Below are positions 16,967-24,684 of a DNA stretch of 64,000 bases, in pieces. The stretch lies in contig LANB01000001.1 in assembly GCA_000964245.1 (NCBI GenBank), positions 1,529,501-1,593,500 of the forward strand. The letters run 5' to 3'. The translations under genes and the position numbers were made by a program. How positions within the stretch are numbered: position 1 is the first letter of the stretch; each line of letters opens with the position of its first letter. The notes beneath the pieces are model-generated. The model did not search any database and was not told the origin of the DNA. It saw only the letters and a list, made by a program, of their open reading frames with translations. Source of the stretch: Cellvibrionaceae bacterium 1162T.S.0a.05. GTDB lineage: Bacteria; Pseudomonadota; Gammaproteobacteria; Pseudomonadales; Cellvibrionaceae.

Positions 16967-17413
16967 ATTTTTTAGACTCTTAATAAAACACACAATACGT
17001 TCAGTCTCTTCAAAACCTAAGTGTTTATGTATCGAAGCACTAACCACATTCGCAAGATCTGTATCACTAGCCAATTCTAAATAACCTTTAGAAAGAGCCC
17101 ACTGTTCGGCTTTTCTGATCAAAGCTTTACCTATACCTTTACCCCTTACTGAAGAATCGACGAGCCACGCTTCTATATATGGCACTTTTGATCTTCTGCT
17201 ACCTTCGGCAAAATTTCTTACATTTATTTCGATGAAACCCACAACTTTAGAATCGATCTCAGCTAGATATACTATTTCAATATCAACCGATTCACCTTTA
17301 AAAAACTCCTCGATTTCGGATCTATGGTTGTCATCAGAATTTGGCCAAAGCTCCGTTCTTAGCTTGGACCAAGCTTCTAGATCATTGATATCAGCTTCTC
17401 GAATATTCATCAT
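16961..17413 (-). CDS. aac(6'): AAC(6')-I-like aminoglycoside N-acetyltransferase (GNAT)
   Basis: 150 residues, the length of the chromosomal AAC(6')-I subgroup. Beyond the GNAT core (VRGKGIGKALIRKAEQWA, acetyl-CoA loop) it has subgroup-specific features: a WxxLRxxLWP opening (AWSKLRTELWPNSDDNHR), an IEAWLVDSSVRGKG loop where the subgroup has LEGIYV, and the ending ELASDTDLANVVSASIHKHL with GFEETERIVCFIK. The ending closely resembles what I recall of Serratia AAC(6')-Ic and Acinetobacter AAC(6')-Ig. Such enzymes acetylate the 6'-amine of kanamycin and tobramycin. It is a bona fide gene cassette with its own attC (site 2). Whether it confers resistance or has another natural acceptor is unknown. 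Confidence 0.8.
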   Translation of the reverse strand: MMNIREADINDLEAWSKLRTELWPNSDDNHRSEIEEFFKGESVDIEIVYLAEIDSKVVGFIEINVRNFAEGSRRSKVPYIEAWLVDSSVRGKGIGKALIRKAEQWALSKGYLELASDTDLANVVSASIHKHLGFEETERIVCFIKSLKNA

Positions 17414-17420
17414 CTATATT

Positions 17421-17547
17421 GCATAACATTCCGATTAGGGACAGACTTAGAATTGATTGTGTTGCGCTAGCGCAGTGAAAAGTGCATAAGCAAGTAACGG
17501 AAAAGCTGCCCCAGTGCCAAAGGCGCGAATACACTGGCTTGCTACCT
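17421..17547 (-). repeat. attC site 3 (closing core decayed)
   Basis: 127 bases. The opening GCATAACATTCCGATTAGGG closely resembles attC site 5, and CACTGGCTTGC near the end matches its ATTGGCTTGTTATG, but the core GTTATG has become GCTACC. The site is probably inactive. The changed core contains the stop of the stop-interrupted gene above it. Confidence 0.65.
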
Positions 17548-17868
17548 TCGTATACAAATTTCAAGACCAATCCTGAAGCGCACTAATAGTTCCATTGACT
17601 CCAACGGAAACTCATATTGTTCTCCTTGATTGAAAAAAATAGTATTTTGAATGTATAGCCTTGTGCCATTAGTCTATTTTTTTTCATCTTTTTTATATTG
17701 GAATAAATTGCACCAATATTGTATATGTGATTCAACCGATTTTTCATCCCTACTAGTTGGCGAATTCCGTATCCAGTGTGGCTCTTTACGGTCGGGCACC
17801 AACTGTAACTCCTTGTTTAGAAGTGATATATCAACTTCATTTGATTCGATATGCAGTTCAGATTTCAT
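17542..17868 (-). pseudogene. DUF4279-like cassette gene interrupted by an in-frame TAG
   Basis: The frame starts at an ATG at 17868 (MKSELHIESNEVDISLL), runs 64 codons to TAG at 17674-17676, then continues in the same frame for 43 more codons to a second TAG at 17542-17544. That last stop sits in the core of attC site 3, where the stops of neighbouring cassette genes also sit, so the full frame is the likely ancestral gene. LVPDRKEPHWIRNS and the post-stop ending FPLESMELLVRFRIGLEIC resemble DUF4279 proteins at both ends. Either a nonsense mutation or, less likely, a truncated functional protein. Confidence 0.6.
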
Positions 17869-17883
17869 AAATTACCGACAGAT

Positions 17884-17973
17884 ACATAGCGCCCAAAGCA
17901 TAGGCGAGCGAAACAACATGTAGCGAGCCCAGCCCGAGTTTTTCGCGTGCAATAATGCCTTTGCTTGTTATGC
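17884..17973 (-). repeat. attC site 4
   Basis: 90 bases from ACATAGC (one change from ACATAAC) to GTTATGC. Arms GATACATAGCGCCCAAAG and CTTTGCTTGTTATGCATC pair with the central spacer unpaired. Confidence 0.7.
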
Positions 17974-17977
17974 ATCG

Positions 17978-18355
17978 CTAGTATTTAACGCCCATTGCTA
18001 ATGTTATTGGATACTCTCTGTCTTCTTGGCATATTGCCAAGTAAAGGATGAATTTCTCTGTGTTCCAGGAAGCTGACACGAAGGAACCGGGAATATAAAA
18101 CTCTTCCTCTTCCTCTTCGAATTCTTCGCTGTCTTCAACTAGTATGGTAGAGCCATACTTTTTAGATAGATCAGAAGCTAGTTCTTTTAATGTGACAGTT
18201 AATTCGGCTATCAAGGATTCAATCAGCTCATCGTCGTGCTCTTCATCCTCATTTTGAAAATAATGAGCTTTAATGACTTCGAATTCTTCTTCACCTGAGC
18301 TAATTAGATTTTCAGCAAAGCCAATAATATCATCAGGTAATTCTACATTTTACAT
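17978..18355 (-). pseudogene. Acidic cassette protein with a stop as second codon
   Basis: An ATG at 18355 is followed directly by TAA and then by an open frame of 123 codons to TAG at 17978-17980. The frame begins NVELPDDIIGFAENLISSGE and holds a very acidic centre (EEFEEEEEEFYIPGSF). Shine-Dalgarno-like GAGGAAGG lies about 12 bases before the ATG. A second ATG seven bases on, in another frame, also meets a stop at once (ATGTAG). As written, translation could only begin downstream, for example at TTG 18214 (78 residues). A Lys-to-stop change (AAA to TAA) is the simplest explanation. Small acidic protein of unknown function. Confidence 0.6.
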
Positions 18356-18379
18356 AAGATTTACGGCCTTCCTCTAGAT

Positions 18380-18504
18380 GCATAACGTTCCAATTACAGG
18401 CCGGAACGGAGTGATTTGTGTTGTGCTTTTAAAGCACATAAGCAAACCACGCAGTGTAGGTCCATGAATACGTAGCATTGCAACAGTATATTGGCTTGTT
18501 ATGA
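18380..18504 (-). repeat. attC site 5
   Basis: 125 bases from GCATAAC to GTTATGA. Arms CATAAC-GTT-CCAAT and ATTGG-CTT-GTTATG pair with the usual three-base mismatch. The ankyrin gene's stop (18499-18501) is inside the closing core. Confidence 0.85.
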
Positions 18505-18912
18505 GTTTTCTGCGCTACATAGGTATTTGTATAATTCAACATTTTCATTTTTTTTAGCCCAATCTACCGCAGAATTACCATAAGCATCACGAATTTTTAA
18601 GCTAGCCCCATATTTTAATAGCAATTCAGCGCTTTCTACTGATCTTGCATACATTAGTGCTGTCGCATCCTTGCAAATGGTACGAAAATCTACAACTGAT
18701 ATAATTGTGAATTTGAGATCTGGATCAGCTCCCTTAAGTAGCAATAGCTCCAATGTACCTAGACTATTACATTCACTAGCGATTTGAAGAATACTATGAC
18801 CTCGCTTAGGGTGTATTAGATTAGGCGATACACCAAAATCAAGTAGAGAACGTAACGTCGATACGTCATCTTCTCCCGCAGCTTTCATTGATTCATGATA
18901 CGAGCTACTCAT
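18499..18912 (-). CDS. Ankyrin-repeat cassette protein
   Basis: 137 residues with about three ankyrin repeats: DVSTLRSLLDFGVSPN, then GHSILQIASECNSLGTLELL with LLKGADPD, then ESAELLLKYGASLKIRDAYG with NSAVDWAKKNEN. There is no signal peptide, so it is probably a cytoplasmic protein-binding module. Its stop overlaps attC site 5, so it is a complete cassette gene. The binding partner is unknown. Confidence 0.85.
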   Translation of the reverse strand: MSSSYHESMKAAGEDDVSTLRSLLDFGVSPNLIHPKRGHSILQIASECNSLGTLELLLLKGADPDLKFTIISVVDFRTICKDATALMYARSVESAELLLKYGASLKIRDAYGNSAVDWAKKNENVELYKYLCSAENS

Positions 18913-18918
18913 AGATAC

Positions 18919-18993
18919 TCATAACGCTCGCAACAGCAGATAACTTGTAGCGCTAGCGAAAAGTTTGTCCGCGACTGCTTGCGCTTGTTAGAT
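18919..18993 (-). repeat. attC site 6
   Basis: 75 bases, the shortest clear site here. TCATAAC-GCT-CGCAACAGCAG pairs with CTGCTTGCG-CTT-GTTAGAT. The DUF2971 gene's stop (18988-18990) lies in the closing core. Confidence 0.87.
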
Positions 18994-19734
18994 TTGTTCA
19001 AATTCAATTACAAATTCGCCCTGTTTACGTGCACCGTGGTAATATTTTATGTCGTCTTTCTCAAGTATATTCTTAATTGTCTTAATGCTATCCTCACTAG
19101 CACGCAAGCCAAAATATATACCAGTTATTGGGACCGGAAGTGGAAGTGATATATTTCCGTTTTTTGCAATAAGCCTCCACTCTGCCTCATACTCCCAGTC
19201 TTTTGCTTTCGTGAAAAGATTGACATCCATTAAATCTATTATTCGATGTAAATTAGGATACTCTCTCGAATACTCCACTTTTCGACACATAATGTGACTA
19301 AGAAAGTTTCTTGGATCATCTTTTCTCTCGAACTCTATACAAAACCCTGTATGGTTTTCTGCATAATGTGACCACATAAGAATATTGTTGTTTATTTCAC
19401 TGAGCGAGAACACTCCTGATTCTCTTGCCTCCTCCATGTGTTTTTCTAAGGAATCATCGACAACCTCTTCAACTGGCCTTAAGGCATTACGTTCCAAGAT
19501 TTCTTTAATTTGAACCTCCGCCTCCTCTGGTTCATAAAGCTCTCTTATCAATACGCTAAGCTGCTGAACCTGATCATCAGTTGTCTTTGCCTTTCCGGGC
19601 GTTAATGAACAGTCGAAAGGATCATTAAAGCTATCTGGTCTAGACAACCACATCTCTTTATTAATGAGCATTTTTAATGAATACTCATTACACGCTCTAT
19701 ACTTGTACAGCTTTCTGACTTCGGGATACTTCAT
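18988..19734 (-). CDS. DUF2971 family protein
   Basis: 248 residues. The family signature is clear: KLYKYRACNEYSLKMLINKE then MWLSRPDSFNDPFDCSL at the N-terminus, the central NNILMWSHYAENHTGFCIEF, and the C-terminal ITGIYFGLRAS. DUF2971 proteins are cytoplasmic, of unknown biochemical role, and common in accessory regions including integrons and islands; some occur beside defence genes. Complete cassette with attC site 6. Confidence 0.88.
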   Translation of the reverse strand: MKYPEVRKLYKYRACNEYSLKMLINKEMWLSRPDSFNDPFDCSLTPGKAKTTDDQVQQLSVLIRELYEPEEAEVQIKEILERNALRPVEEVVDDSLEKHMEEARESGVFSLSEINNNILMWSHYAENHTGFCIEFERKDDPRNFLSHIMCRKVEYSREYPNLHRIIDLMDVNLFTKAKDWEYEAEWRLIAKNGNISLPLPVPITGIYFGLRASEDSIKTIKNILEKDDIKYYHGARKQGEFVIEFEQI

Positions 19735-19738
19735 AATA

Positions 19739-19825
19739 ATCTAACGCCCCGCTTTGGGGCGGCCGAAACAACGTGTAAGCCGTCCCGCCGCGTTTTTTAG
19801 CGGCATTAACAGCGGTTTGTTATGT
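19739..19825 (-). repeat. attC site 7
   Basis: 87 bases from ATCTAAC to GTTATGT. TAAC-GCC-CCGCT pairs with AGCGG-TTT-GTTA. An extra small hairpin, GCCCCGCTTTGGGGC, lies in the first arm. Confidence 0.85.
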
Positions 19826-19835
19826 ATTTGAGTAT

Positions 19836-20141
19836 TTACCATTGTTCTTTTATGCCGCGAATACGATCTACAAAACTTTGATGGAATATTTCTTCGGCTC
19901 CAAATCTATCTCGAAACCTATTTGATATTCTTTTTACCCACTTGTATTCGTATTCTGGATTCATACCCTCTGCCAATACAACAGCAGTTGCAAACTCTTT
20001 TGCAGACCAATGATATTTTTTGCTAATTTCCTTTGCGCTGTTTGGTGGGATGCAAAAACCCCATTTAACGCATAGATCACCGAGCAAATAGTTTAGCTCA
20101 CGCTCCATTGGTGGAGTATTTTTATCCTGCTTTAATCCCAT
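19836..20141 (-). CDS. Hypothetical cassette protein
   Basis: 101 residues, mostly helical, with no signal peptide. The opening MERELNYLLGDLCVKWGFCI and middle KYHWSAKEFATAVVLAEGMN look like a conserved small soluble protein of the sort often carried in cassettes. Its stop is 11 bases above the closing core of attC site 7. Function unknown. Confidence 0.75.
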   Translation of the reverse strand: MGLKQDKNTPPMERELNYLLGDLCVKWGFCIPPNSAKEISKKYHWSAKEFATAVVLAEGMNPEYEYKWVKRISNRFRDRFGAEEIFHQSFVDRIRGIKEQW

Positions 20142-20163
20142 TTGTGCACGATTACCTCAAAAT

Positions 20164-20281
20164 ACATAACGCTCGGCTCACCAGCGCACAAACCGGAGAG
20201 GTTTTCGTGGTAATGTGTAGCGCAGCGAAACCCACAAAAGCAGCGGAGGTTTGGGCGTCTGCGTGGAGCCGTTTGTTATAT
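20164..20281 (-). repeat. attC site 8
   Basis: 118 bases from ACATAAC to GTTATAT. TAAC-GCT-CGGCTC pairs with GAGCCG-TTT-GTTA. The stop of the coiled-coil gene (20276-20278) is in the closing core. Confidence 0.87.
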
Positions 20282-20911
20282 TTTTGATGACAGTACTTCA
20301 TCTAATGACTTCATCAACAAGAACATTGACTTCGTAAGAGGATTTTTGAAACTCTTACTTGAATAGTCTGACAGAGATGAAATCGAAGCGTGACTAATTA
20401 TCTTTTTTAGTTGCTCTACATTTGGGTCTTTTTCAATTTCTTGCTCAAGAGTATCCAGCTTTTCGTCGATTTCAACCAAAGACTCCACTCTCTCCTTTAG
20501 CTCTTCATTAGAGTTCAGGTGGCTTAGCACTTGTTTATTGAGATATTTTCTTCGTTCTTGCAGAAATAAGCTCATACTAGCCTTACGAACCAGAAACTCC
20601 ATCTCTTTTTTCTGCCTTTCGAGCGCGTCTATTTGGTTTAGCTGTTTGCTTTGAGCAGCTTCTAGTCTTTCAATCTCTTCAGACGCTTCAACCACTTTTT
20701 TAAGTGATTCAAGCTCTATGTTTTGAATGTCCGATCTTGACATCGGCGGGCGCAAAAAACCAAACAAACCAAATACTGAGGCCAATCCTCCGACTATACC
20801 TCCGTAAGTTAGATATTGCTCAAGGGTGAGCCACCCTTTGGTTTGTCCGTACCATCCAATCAGAAAGTAAGCAATGCTACAAAATAGGAATAAAATTATT
20901 ATTTTTCTCAA
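20276..20911 (-). CDS. Membrane-anchored coiled-coil cassette protein, unknown
   Basis: 211 residues. Two membrane segments (about residues 4-20 and 32-52, with LTYGGIVGGLASVFGLFGFL) are followed by a long, charged, heptad-like cytoplasmic region from about residue 65 to 175 (EASEEIERLEAAQSKQLNQI, LVEIDEKLDTLEQEIEKDPN). No enzymatic motif is visible. This cassette is the nearest to the presumed attI side. Membrane proteins with a long coiled coil could be sensors or effectors, but nothing here proves it. Confidence 0.75.
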   Translation of the reverse strand: MRKIIILFLFCSIAYFLIGWYGQTKGWLTLEQYLTYGGIVGGLASVFGLFGFLRPPMSRSDIQNIELESLKKVVEASEEIERLEAAQSKQLNQIDALERQKKEMEFLVRKASMSLFLQERRKYLNKQVLSHLNSNEELKERVESLVEIDEKLDTLEQEIEKDPNVEQLKKIISHASISSLSDYSSKSFKNPLTKSMFLLMKSLDEVLSSKI

Positions 20912-21313
20912 TTTACTCTCCTATACGAAACGAATATAACAGTTAATTAATAAGCCAAGAGGCCATATAACACCTCGCCTTATAACTCGGCTAATGTAAT
21001 CTTGAACTTAAAAAATTCCTATTTAAATTCAATAACATAGGTTTGTTAGCGACTTTAACAGCTCAGAATTAGCAAGCCAAGAGACGTGTTGATCACTAGT
21101 TTCTTCGGCCCCTTGAACAAATTTAAATGTTACGTTAAATCAAACACTTAGCATGAAGGCTTATGAATTATATTGCCACGTGGCAACTGAAAAAGGGAGG
21201 CTGTGCCAGTAATGTGTTTCCGGCTGCCCTTATAGGTTTGTAATATGCGCTTTTAGGTTTGGGTGCGGGTGCGGCCAAATCTTTGGAAGGGGAATAAAAA
21301 CTAATCGCCCGTC
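20912..21313. other. Non-coding end of the cassette array
   Basis: About 400 A/T-rich bases between the last cassette gene and the TRAP binding protein. Core-like boxes (GTTATAT on the minus strand near 20936-20942, GTTAGCG near 21046) suggest attI or decayed attC remains, but I could not pair them. No integrase gene lies here or in the genes that follow. Confidence 0.5.
21173..21186. promoter_or_regulatory. Perfect 14-base palindrome
   Basis: TTGCCACGTGGCAA, a perfect inverted repeat of the size bound by a dimeric regulator. It lies downstream of the TRAP binding protein gene and outside any gene. Possible operator; no known regulator is assigned. Confidence 0.35.
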
Positions 21314-22447
21314 TTATTCCGGAAGCTGATAATAAGCCTCTTCGCTTATTTTCATATAGTCGCGTGAGTCAAGCAAAAAAGCTTTGTAGCTTTCATACAC
21401 TTTAGCAAAGAGAGGGTCTTTCGCAGCTTGTTCCGCGTAGATTTCGTCAGCGTATTTTTTCAGGGTGAGTAATACATCTTTAGGGAAAGGGCGCACATCA
21501 ACATTGTGCTTTTTAATAAGTTCTTGCAAGGAGCGGTTATTGTTTGCTGTGTATTCGTCCAACATATCCTGGTTTGTTGCTCGCGCGGCTACTTCAATAA
21601 TTTTTTGTAAGTCTTTTGGTAGCGCTTCCAGTTTTTGCTTGTTAGCAATAAATTCAAGGCCTGGGCCGGGCTCGTGCCAACCAGGGTAATAGTAATATTC
21701 CGCGATTTGGTGGAAGCCAAAAGCGAGGTCGTTGTAGGGGCCGACCCATTCTGTTGCGTCTATCACCCCGGTTTGCAATGAGGTGTAGAGTTCGCCACCG
21801 GGAATATTTTGGGCGATACCCCCTGCGCGCGAGAACACTTCACCCCCGAGGCCAGGGATACGCATTTTTAATCCACGTAAGTCTTCAACTGTGTTGATTT
21901 CCCGGTTGAACCAGCCTCCCATTTGCACGCCTGTATTGCCACCTGCAAAAGGCACAAGATTGAATGGCGCATACGCTTCGCGCCAAAGTTTCAGGCCGTC
22001 GCCATAGTGTAACCAGGCGTTGTAGGATTGCGCATTCATGCCAAAAGGCACGGAAGTGAAAAAAACGGAAGCAGGAATTTTACCTTTCCAGTAATACGCG
22101 CCGCTGTGGCCCATTTCAACGCTACCTGCTGAAACTGCATCAAATACTTCCAGTGGCCCAACAATTTCACGCGCACCGTAAACGTGAATTTTCAGGCGGC
22201 CGCCACTCATTTCATTTACGTAACGTGCGAAGGTTTCCGGTGCGAGCCCCAGGCCAGGAAAATTCTTTGGCCACGATGTTACGAGCTTCCATTCATATTG
22301 TGCTTTTTGTTCACCTTGTTCTACCTGGTTTATTGCCGGTTTTTGTTCCGCTGTTTGTTTTACAAGAAGCACAAATAGAATTAAGCAGCATGCTAGCAAT
22401 AAAACAATTGAGAGGGGCATCCACCAGGGCGAGTAACGGGCTTTCAT
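21314..22447 (-). CDS. dctP: TRAP transporter substrate-binding protein, TakP/DctP family
   Basis: 377 residues, with an N-terminal hydrophobic segment (residues 10-30) acting as signal or anchor. The mature part contains VTSWPKNFPGLGLAPETFA, AYYWKGKIPASVFFTSVPFG, GLKMRIPGLGGEVFSRAGG (conserved Arg for the substrate carboxylate) and GVIDATEWVGPYNDLAFGF. These loops are those of the TakP-like receptors for 2-oxo acids and related carboxylates. Normally next to dctQ and dctM; here those lie 15 kb away on the other strand (4472-6366), with the cassette array between. Separated from uvrD by 27 bases in the same direction. Confidence 0.92.
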   Translation of the reverse strand: MKARYSPWWMPLSIVLLLACCLILFVLLVKQTAEQKPAINQVEQGEQKAQYEWKLVTSWPKNFPGLGLAPETFARYVNEMSGGRLKIHVYGAREIVGPLEVFDAVSAGSVEMGHSGAYYWKGKIPASVFFTSVPFGMNAQSYNAWLHYGDGLKLWREAYAPFNLVPFAGGNTGVQMGGWFNREINTVEDLRGLKMRIPGLGGEVFSRAGGIAQNIPGGELYTSLQTGVIDATEWVGPYNDLAFGFHQIAEYYYYPGWHEPGPGLEFIANKQKLEALPKDLQKIIEVAARATNQDMLDEYTANNNRSLQELIKKHNVDVRPFPKDVLLTLKKYADEIYAEQAAKDPLFAKVYESYKAFLLDSRDYMKISEEAYYQLPE

Positions 22448-22474
22448 GCGGCTTTCCGGTTTTTATTAATGTTG

Positions 22475-24655
22475 TCAGGCTAGTTTCTCAAGCTTGGCAT
22501 ATTGCATTGCCAGTTTTTTTAAACCTTCGCTATCAAAATTCACCGTTACAAAGGCTTTAGCACCTCGGCCTTCAAATTCCAGCACAATGCCTTCGCCGAA
22601 TTTATGGTGTAACACGCGGTTACCCAAGCGCAGGCCGCTGTAATCGTCTTCTTCCTGGGTTAAGCCGCTACTGCTGAAACTGACTGGCCGACTTACGGTA
22701 GATTTAATTCGGACTTCTTGTAAACACTCAGGCGGTATTTCGCGAATAAAGCGTGAGAGTGCATTAAAATTTTCACTGCCGTGCATGCGTCTGCATTCGG
22801 CGTGTGTGATTACCAGTTTTTCCATTGCGCGGGTGATGCCGACATAACAGAGGCGGCGCTCTTCTTCAACACCACTGGCTTCTTCTGTCGACATTTTGTG
22901 TGGGAACAAGCCTTCTTCGAGGCCAGCAAGAAATACCAACGGAAATTCAAGGCCTTTGGCACTGTGCAGTGTCATCATTTGTACCGCATCTTCATATTCA
23001 TCTGCCTGGCGTTCACCGGCATCGAGTGCTGCGGAGTCAAGAAATTCCTGTAGTGGTGAAAGGTCTTCATTTTCCGGCTCAAAAACCTGGCAGGCATTCA
23101 CCAATTCTTCCAGGTTCTCTACTCGCGCCTGCCCGCGTTCCCCTTTTTCATTGCGGTGGTAATCCAATAGGCCCGAGTGTTTAATAACATGGTCAGCAAC
23201 TTCATCCAGGTTTAAATTGCGTGTTTCATCTTCCAGCTGTTCTATCAGTTGCACAAACACCAGCAGGGCATTATTGGCGCGTGCTGTGAAAACGGAATTC
23301 GCCGTGGCGCCTTGCAGGGTTTCCCACATGGACTGACCCTGTTCACGCGCGAGCACACGCAAGGTTTCTACGGTTTTATTGCCGATACCGCGCGTGGGTG
23401 TATTGATAACACGTTCAAAGGCCGCGTCGTCATTTCGGTTCACTAACAATCGTAAATAGGCGAGGGCATTTTTAATTTCGAGGCGCTCATAGAAGCGCTG
23501 GCCTCCATAGATGCGATAGGGAATTCCTTCACGAATAAAGGCTTCTTCCAGCACGCGCGATTGTGCGTTGCTGCGATAGAGAATGGCGCTGTCGACGTAG
23601 TTGTTGCCTTTTTCTTGCCAGGATTTAATTCGCTCAACTATGTAGCGCGCTTCGTCCTGTTCATTGAAGGCGGTATAAAGATCAATAACTTCCCCTTCAT
23701 GGCCCGACGTCCACAAGGATTTACCGAGCCGCAAACTGTTGTTTGCAATCACGGCATTCGCGGCTTTCAGTATGTTTCCGCTGGAGCGGTAGTTTTGTTC
23801 AAGGCGTGTAACCTGCACGTTCTCGAAGTCATCTTCAAATTGCTGAATGTTTTCGATGCGCGCTCCGCGCCAGCCGTAAATGCTTTGGTCGTCATCGCCC
23901 ACTGCAGTGACTTTGGCTTTTTTACCTGCTAACACTCGCAGCCAGGCGTATTGAACCGCATTGGTATCCTGAAATTCGTCGACGAGAATAAATTGAAAGC
24001 GTTGCTGATAATGCGCAAGTAAATCCGGTTTTTCCAACCAGAGTTCATGCGAGCGCAACAATAGCTCGGCAAAATCCACCATGCCACCGCGCTTGCAGGC
24101 TTCTTCATAGGCGCCGTAAATCAGTTTCATGGTTTGAATAAAAGGGTCGCGGCTTTCCGGTACATATTGTGCGCGCACACCTTCATCTTTCTGACCATTG
24201 ATAAACCATTGCGCCTGTTTATAAGGCCAACGGCCTTCATCAATATTCAGTTCCTGATAAACCCGTTTAACAACGCGTAACTGGTCATCGCTATCCAGAA
24301 TTTGAAAGTTTTCAACCAGACCGGCTTCACGCCAATGGGCTTTTAACAGACGATGGGCAATACCGTGGAAGGTGCCAACCCACATCGAGCGCAAGGCGCT
24401 GTAACCAAAGGAAGAACCGAGAATACCATCAAGACGTTCGCGCATTTCGCGCGCGGCCTTGTTGGTAAAGGTAACGGCCATAATCTGATTGGGACTGAGA
24501 CCAACGACTTTGATAAGCCAGGCGATCCGGTGCACAAGCACGCGGGTTTTACCGCTACCGGCACCGGCGAGCACCAATTGGTTCTCGGCTTGTGCACTGA
24601 CGGCTTGTTTCTGGGCGAGGTTGAGGTCGTTTAGTAGGGCTTCAGCATCCATCAT
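22475..24655 (-). CDS. uvrD: DNA helicase II UvrD
   Basis: SF1 3'-5' helicase of about 726 residues, the usual UvrD length. Walker A AGAGSGKTRVLVHRIAWLI, motif Ia VTFTNKAAREM, motif II LVDEFQDTN, motif III GDDDQSIYGWRGA, motif IV EQNYRSS, motif V MTLHSAKGLEFPLVFLAGL and motif VI VGITRA are all present. The C-terminus keeps the Tudor-like tail (VLHHKFGEGIVLEFEG). It acts in nucleotide-excision and mismatch repair. I use ATG 24655 because the N-terminus then matches UvrD (MMDAEALLNDLNLAQKQAV); the longer start is a TTG. Confidence 0.96.
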   Translation of the reverse strand: MMDAEALLNDLNLAQKQAVSAQAENQLVLAGAGSGKTRVLVHRIAWLIKVVGLSPNQIMAVTFTNKAAREMRERLDGILGSSFGYSALRSMWVGTFHGIAHRLLKAHWREAGLVENFQILDSDDQLRVVKRVYQELNIDEGRWPYKQAQWFINGQKDEGVRAQYVPESRDPFIQTMKLIYGAYEEACKRGGMVDFAELLLRSHELWLEKPDLLAHYQQRFQFILVDEFQDTNAVQYAWLRVLAGKKAKVTAVGDDDQSIYGWRGARIENIQQFEDDFENVQVTRLEQNYRSSGNILKAANAVIANNSLRLGKSLWTSGHEGEVIDLYTAFNEQDEARYIVERIKSWQEKGNNYVDSAILYRSNAQSRVLEEAFIREGIPYRIYGGQRFYERLEIKNALAYLRLLVNRNDDAAFERVINTPTRGIGNKTVETLRVLAREQGQSMWETLQGATANSVFTARANNALLVFVQLIEQLEDETRNLNLDEVADHVIKHSGLLDYHRNEKGERGQARVENLEELVNACQVFEPENEDLSPLQEFLDSAALDAGERQADEYEDAVQMMTLHSAKGLEFPLVFLAGLEEGLFPHKMSTEEASGVEEERRLCYVGITRAMEKLVITHAECRRMHGSENFNALSRFIREIPPECLQEVRIKSTVSRPVSFSSSGLTQEEDDYSGLRLGNRVLHHKFGEGIVLEFEGRGAKAFVTVNFDSEGLKKLAMQYAKLEKLA

Positions 24656-24684
24656 GGGGAGGCATTGTAACAAAAGCCCGGTGG

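Noticed and set aside
20912-21060. Possible attI site or first attC
   Set aside because: Several core-like boxes but no consistent pairing, and no integrase beside it.
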